Assembly: GCA_003453515.1 (NCBI GenBank)
Contig: DMLD01000012.1
Coordinates: forward strand, 1 to 7,823
Reading direction: 5' to 3'
DNA from: Lachnospiraceae bacterium
GTDB lineage: Bacteria > Bacillota > Clostridia > Lachnospirales > Lachnospiraceae
Length of the DNA: 7,823 nucleotides
Shown here: positions 6,012 to 7,823 of the stretch, one piece after another
Layout: each line of letters opens with the position of its first letter
How positions within the stretch are numbered: the first letter of the stretch is position 1
Made by a program: the position numbers and the translations under genes
Notes under the pieces: model-generated
Told to the model about the DNA's origin: nothing
The model's database searches: none
Seen by the model: the letters and a program-made list of their open reading frames with translations, nothing else

Positions 6012-6039
6012 TGTGACATGGTGTAACATTTTTGTAACA
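6012..6039 (+). promoter_or_regulatory. WalR (YycF)-like binding site: phased TGTAACA direct repeats
   Basis: TGTAAC at 6022-6027 and TGTAAC at 6033-6038, separated by exactly 5 nt, match the published WalR consensus TGTWAH-N5-TGTWAH at every defined position. A third, one-base-different copy TGTGACA lies at 6012-6018, 10 nt upstream, so three repeats face the same side of the helix. The site covers about -5 to +23 relative to the predicted P2 start, a position expected for repression. The downstream gene is a cell-wall hydrolase, the class WalR controls in Bacillus, Staphylococcus and Streptococcus. No WalRK genes are in the window, so the identity of the regulator is inferred. Confidence 0.6.
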
Positions 6040-6077
6040 AATCGGGATACTTATCCTGTGGAAAGGGATGTATAAGC

Positions 6078-7292
6078 ATGAATAGAGTTAAGAGGATTTC
6101 AGCTACGGTGATCGCAGGGGTGTTTGGTATAACCATCATCGCTACGGGGATCCAGTCGTTGGCAGAGGGCGTCGGAGAGGCTGAGGATGTCAGCGGCGCT
6201 GCAGTGGTGGTCAATGACTATTGTGAGAAGGTTGCCAACGGTGAGCTTATGGCGACAGATCCCTTGCTGCTTACCGGCGGTGATTCGATACAAGCAGAGA
6301 TGATGGCTGAGGGAGATGTGGTTACAGGTCCTGCCACCGAGATAGAGTCGGCGATCCAGGACGGAGAGCACATCAGGCTCAACTTGAACTACTCGCGTCT
6401 GGGTATAGCAAACAAGGTCTCCAATTATCTCAATGTCCGCAAAAAGCCTTCCAAGAGCGCATCCGTCATCGGTAAGATGGTCAAGAATTCCGGATGCCAT
6501 ATCTACAATGTGAAGAAGGGCTGGGCTAAGATAGTTTCCGGTAAGGTCACCGGTTATGTCAAGGCTGAGTACCTGACCATGGACGAGGAGGCTGAGGCGC
6601 TCGCTCCCGAGGTGGGTCGTGATTGCGTGGAGATCATGACGGATTCGCTGAATGTCAGAGCACTGCCGTCCGTGACAGCTCCTATCTACTCCGTGTGCGA
6701 TGCGGGTGAGGAGTTTGAGATCAAGAAGGAAGATGTAGACCGTGAATTTTTGGAAAAGATAATCAAAAAAGAGGATATATCGGATAAGAGTATTGAGCGT
6801 GCCGGCGGTATGGACTATCTGCTTGAGCACATGAATGAGTTCATCTGTATAATGGTGGACGATGACTACGCCTTCGTCTCAAAGGAGTATGTAAGAGAGC
6901 AGTTTTCTCTTAAGAGGGCGACCAAGTTTTCGCCTTCATCCTCAGGCGGCGGCAGGAGCGGTATCGTTGCTTATGCAATGCAGTTCTTGGGTAATCCGTA
7001 TGTATGGGGCGGAACATCACTCACTCACGGCTGTGACTGCTCGGGATTTGTAATGCAGATCTGGGCTCACTTCGGAAAGGGACTTCCGCACAGCTCGGCT
7101 GCACAGGCAGCCTGCACAACGAGCGTTTCCAATCCGCAGCCCGGTGACCTGTTCTTCTACGGAAGCGGTGGAGTTTCACACGTTGCTATGTACATAGGCG
7201 GCGGTCAGGTCATCCACGCAAGCAACCATCGCGATGGTATCAAGATATCCAATGCTTACTATCGCCATCCGCTGAAGATAGGAAGGCCATAA
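6078..7292 (+). CDS. Secreted peptidoglycan hydrolase with two SH3-type domains and NlpC/P60 endopeptidase domain
   Basis: This 404-residue exported protein is predicted to cut peptide stems of peptidoglycan (gamma-D-Glu-diamino acid type endopeptidase). Residues 1 to about 29 are a signal peptide (NRVKR, hydrophobic core, SLA before the likely cleavage). An acidic spacer follows. Bacterial SH3 domain 1 is at about 108-167 (YLNVRKKPSKSASVIGK). A second SH3-like domain is at about 183-275, starting SLNVRALPSVTAPIY and interrupted by a charged insert at about 218-254. A Ser/Gly linker (285-294) leads to the NlpC/P60 domain, 295-404, with the catalytic triad Cys321 (DCSGF), His368 (SHVAMYIG) and His380 (VIHAS); the 12-residue His-His spacing is normal. 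The enzyme therefore looks intact. The ATG at 6078 follows AAAGGGA at 6062-6068; the ATG at 6068 is out of frame. It is the first gene after promoter P2 and the WalR-like site. Confidence 0.95.
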   Translation: MNRVKRISATVIAGVFGITIIATGIQSLAEGVGEAEDVSGAAVVVNDYCEKVANGELMATDPLLLTGGDSIQAEMMAEGDVVTGPATEIESAIQDGEHIRLNLNYSRLGIANKVSNYLNVRKKPSKSASVIGKMVKNSGCHIYNVKKGWAKIVSGKVTGYVKAEYLTMDEEAEALAPEVGRDCVEIMTDSLNVRALPSVTAPIYSVCDAGEEFEIKKEDVDREFLEKIIKKEDISDKSIERAGGMDYLLEHMNEFICIMVDDDYAFVSKEYVREQFSLKRATKFSPSSSGGGRSGIVAYAMQFLGNPYVWGGTSLTHGCDCSGFVMQIWAHFGKGLPHSSAAQAACTTSVSNPQPGDLFFYGSGGVSHVAMYIGGGQVIHASNHRDGIKISNAYYRHPLKIGRP

Positions 7293-7294
7293 AG

Positions 7295-7823
7295 ATGTCC
7301 CGCGACTACGATGTGATAATAATAGGGGCAGGTGCTTCAGGTTTGATGAGCGCCTGCCTTTTGGCATGCTCAAAGCTTTCGGTTCTGATACTTGAAAAAT
7401 CGGACAGGGTCGGCAAAAAGCTTTCCGCTACCGGCAACGGAAGGTGCAACATGACCAACCTTGATATGGACTGGAAGAAATATTACGCCGACAGAGACTG
7501 GATAAGTCAGGTGATAGAGAGAGTGACGCCGCAGCGCGTCATAGGTGAGTTTGAGAGGCTCGGAGTGCTCACAAGAGAGAAGGACGGCTATGTATATCCT
7601 CACACGAATCAGGCAGGAACCGTCATAGGCGCTCTGTACAAGGGGATAAGACAGAAAAATATCACGCTGAGGCTTTCCGAGAGAGTGACAGAGGTGCTGA
7701 CAAATACCGACCTTGAAGAAGGTGTACTCGTCGAGGGCGGAGCTGCGGATGGCAGTTTTGCAGGCGGCAGGGATAGTGCTTCAGGATACAGATTTACAGT
7801 CTGCACCGATACGGACAGCTATC
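7295..7823 (+). CDS. HI0933/YhiN-family FAD-dependent oxidoreductase, N-terminal part (3' end outside window)
   Basis: The first 176 codons are present, with the frame open to the window edge. The N-terminus is a Rossmann FAD-binding motif (DVIIIGAGASGLMSA, residues 5-19) ending in LILEKSD, where Glu34 should contact the FAD ribose. The following GKKLSATGNGRCNMTN (residues 39-54) is the diagnostic motif of the HI0933/YhiN/BaiN flavoprotein family (usual form GxKxxxSGxGRCNxTN). DGYVYPHTNQAGTVIGAL matches the family's conserved YPxxxxA segment. Full-length members are about 400 residues. The physiological substrate is generally unknown. The ATG at 7295 lies 2 nt after the hydrolase stop, with AGGAAGG at 7280-7286 inside the end of that gene, so translation is likely coupled. 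The pairing with a cell-wall hydrolase suggests cotranscription rather than a shared pathway. Confidence 0.9.
   Translation, partial: MSRDYDVIIIGAGASGLMSACLLACSKLSVLILEKSDRVGKKLSATGNGRCNMTNLDMDWKKYYADRDWISQVIERVTPQRVIGEFERLGVLTREKDGYVYPHTNQAGTVIGALYKGIRQKNITLRLSERVTEVLTNTDLEEGVLVEGGAADGSFAGGRDSASGYRFTVCTDTDSY

Noticed and set aside
6017..6077. Cyclic di-AMP (ydaO) riboswitch, often found before cell-wall hydrolase genes
   Set aside because: The leader from P2 is only about 60 nt and contains none of the conserved ydaO blocks I can recognise. The longer P1 leader is occupied by a simple hairpin.
6099..6830. 243-codon open frame on the - strand
   Set aside because: It is entirely antisense to the signal peptide and SH3 domains of the NlpC/P60 gene, with no known motifs.

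Overview
The window looks like chromosomal DNA of a Firmicute of the clostridial lineage, most likely Lachnospiraceae (Butyrivibrio/Roseburia-like). The evidence is the plsY-gpsA gene pair, strong AGGAGG-type ribosome sites, sigma-A type promoters, heavy AGA/ATA codon use with intermediate GC, and the protein families present. The genus is inferred, not shown. All six recognisable genes and the partial gene at the right edge lie on the + strand. Long ORFs on the - strand are shadows.

Region 1 (1-1419) is the end of a phospholipid-synthesis operon: the C-terminal half of PlsY (acyl-phosphate:glycerol-3-phosphate acyltransferase), then complete gpsA, which makes the sn-glycerol-3-phosphate that PlsY acylates.

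Region 2 (about 1429-5967) is a three-gene unit with its own extended -10 promoter. It encodes a lipoprotein made of an FKBP domain plus the trigger-factor C-terminal domain (an apparent surface foldase), an 801-residue FapA/DUF342 protein with nine and a partial tenth N-terminal 26-residue repeats, and a compact stand-alone HD-GYP phosphodiesterase. The intergenic gaps are 21 and 12 nt. A GC-rich hairpin at 5934-5960 probably ends the unit.

Region 3 (about 5982-7823) starts at a consensus promoter (TTGACA-17 nt-TATAAT). Next comes a secreted SH3/NlpC-P60 peptidoglycan hydrolase, then, 2 nt after its stop, the first 176 codons of a HI0933/YhiN-type flavoprotein. Just downstream of the promoter is an exact match to the WalR (YycF) consensus, TGTAAC-N5-TGTAAC, with a third related copy one helical turn upstream. 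In Bacillus and Staphylococcus, WalR controls autolysins, so this regulatory guess fits the gene it precedes.

No tRNA, rRNA, CRISPR array, insertion sequence or obvious horizontal-transfer boundary is visible. The most interesting items are the 26-residue repeat module fused to FapA beside an HD-GYP protein, the extracytoplasmic trigger-factor-like lipoprotein, the WalR-like site, and an extra promoter-plus-hairpin element between regions 2 and 3.
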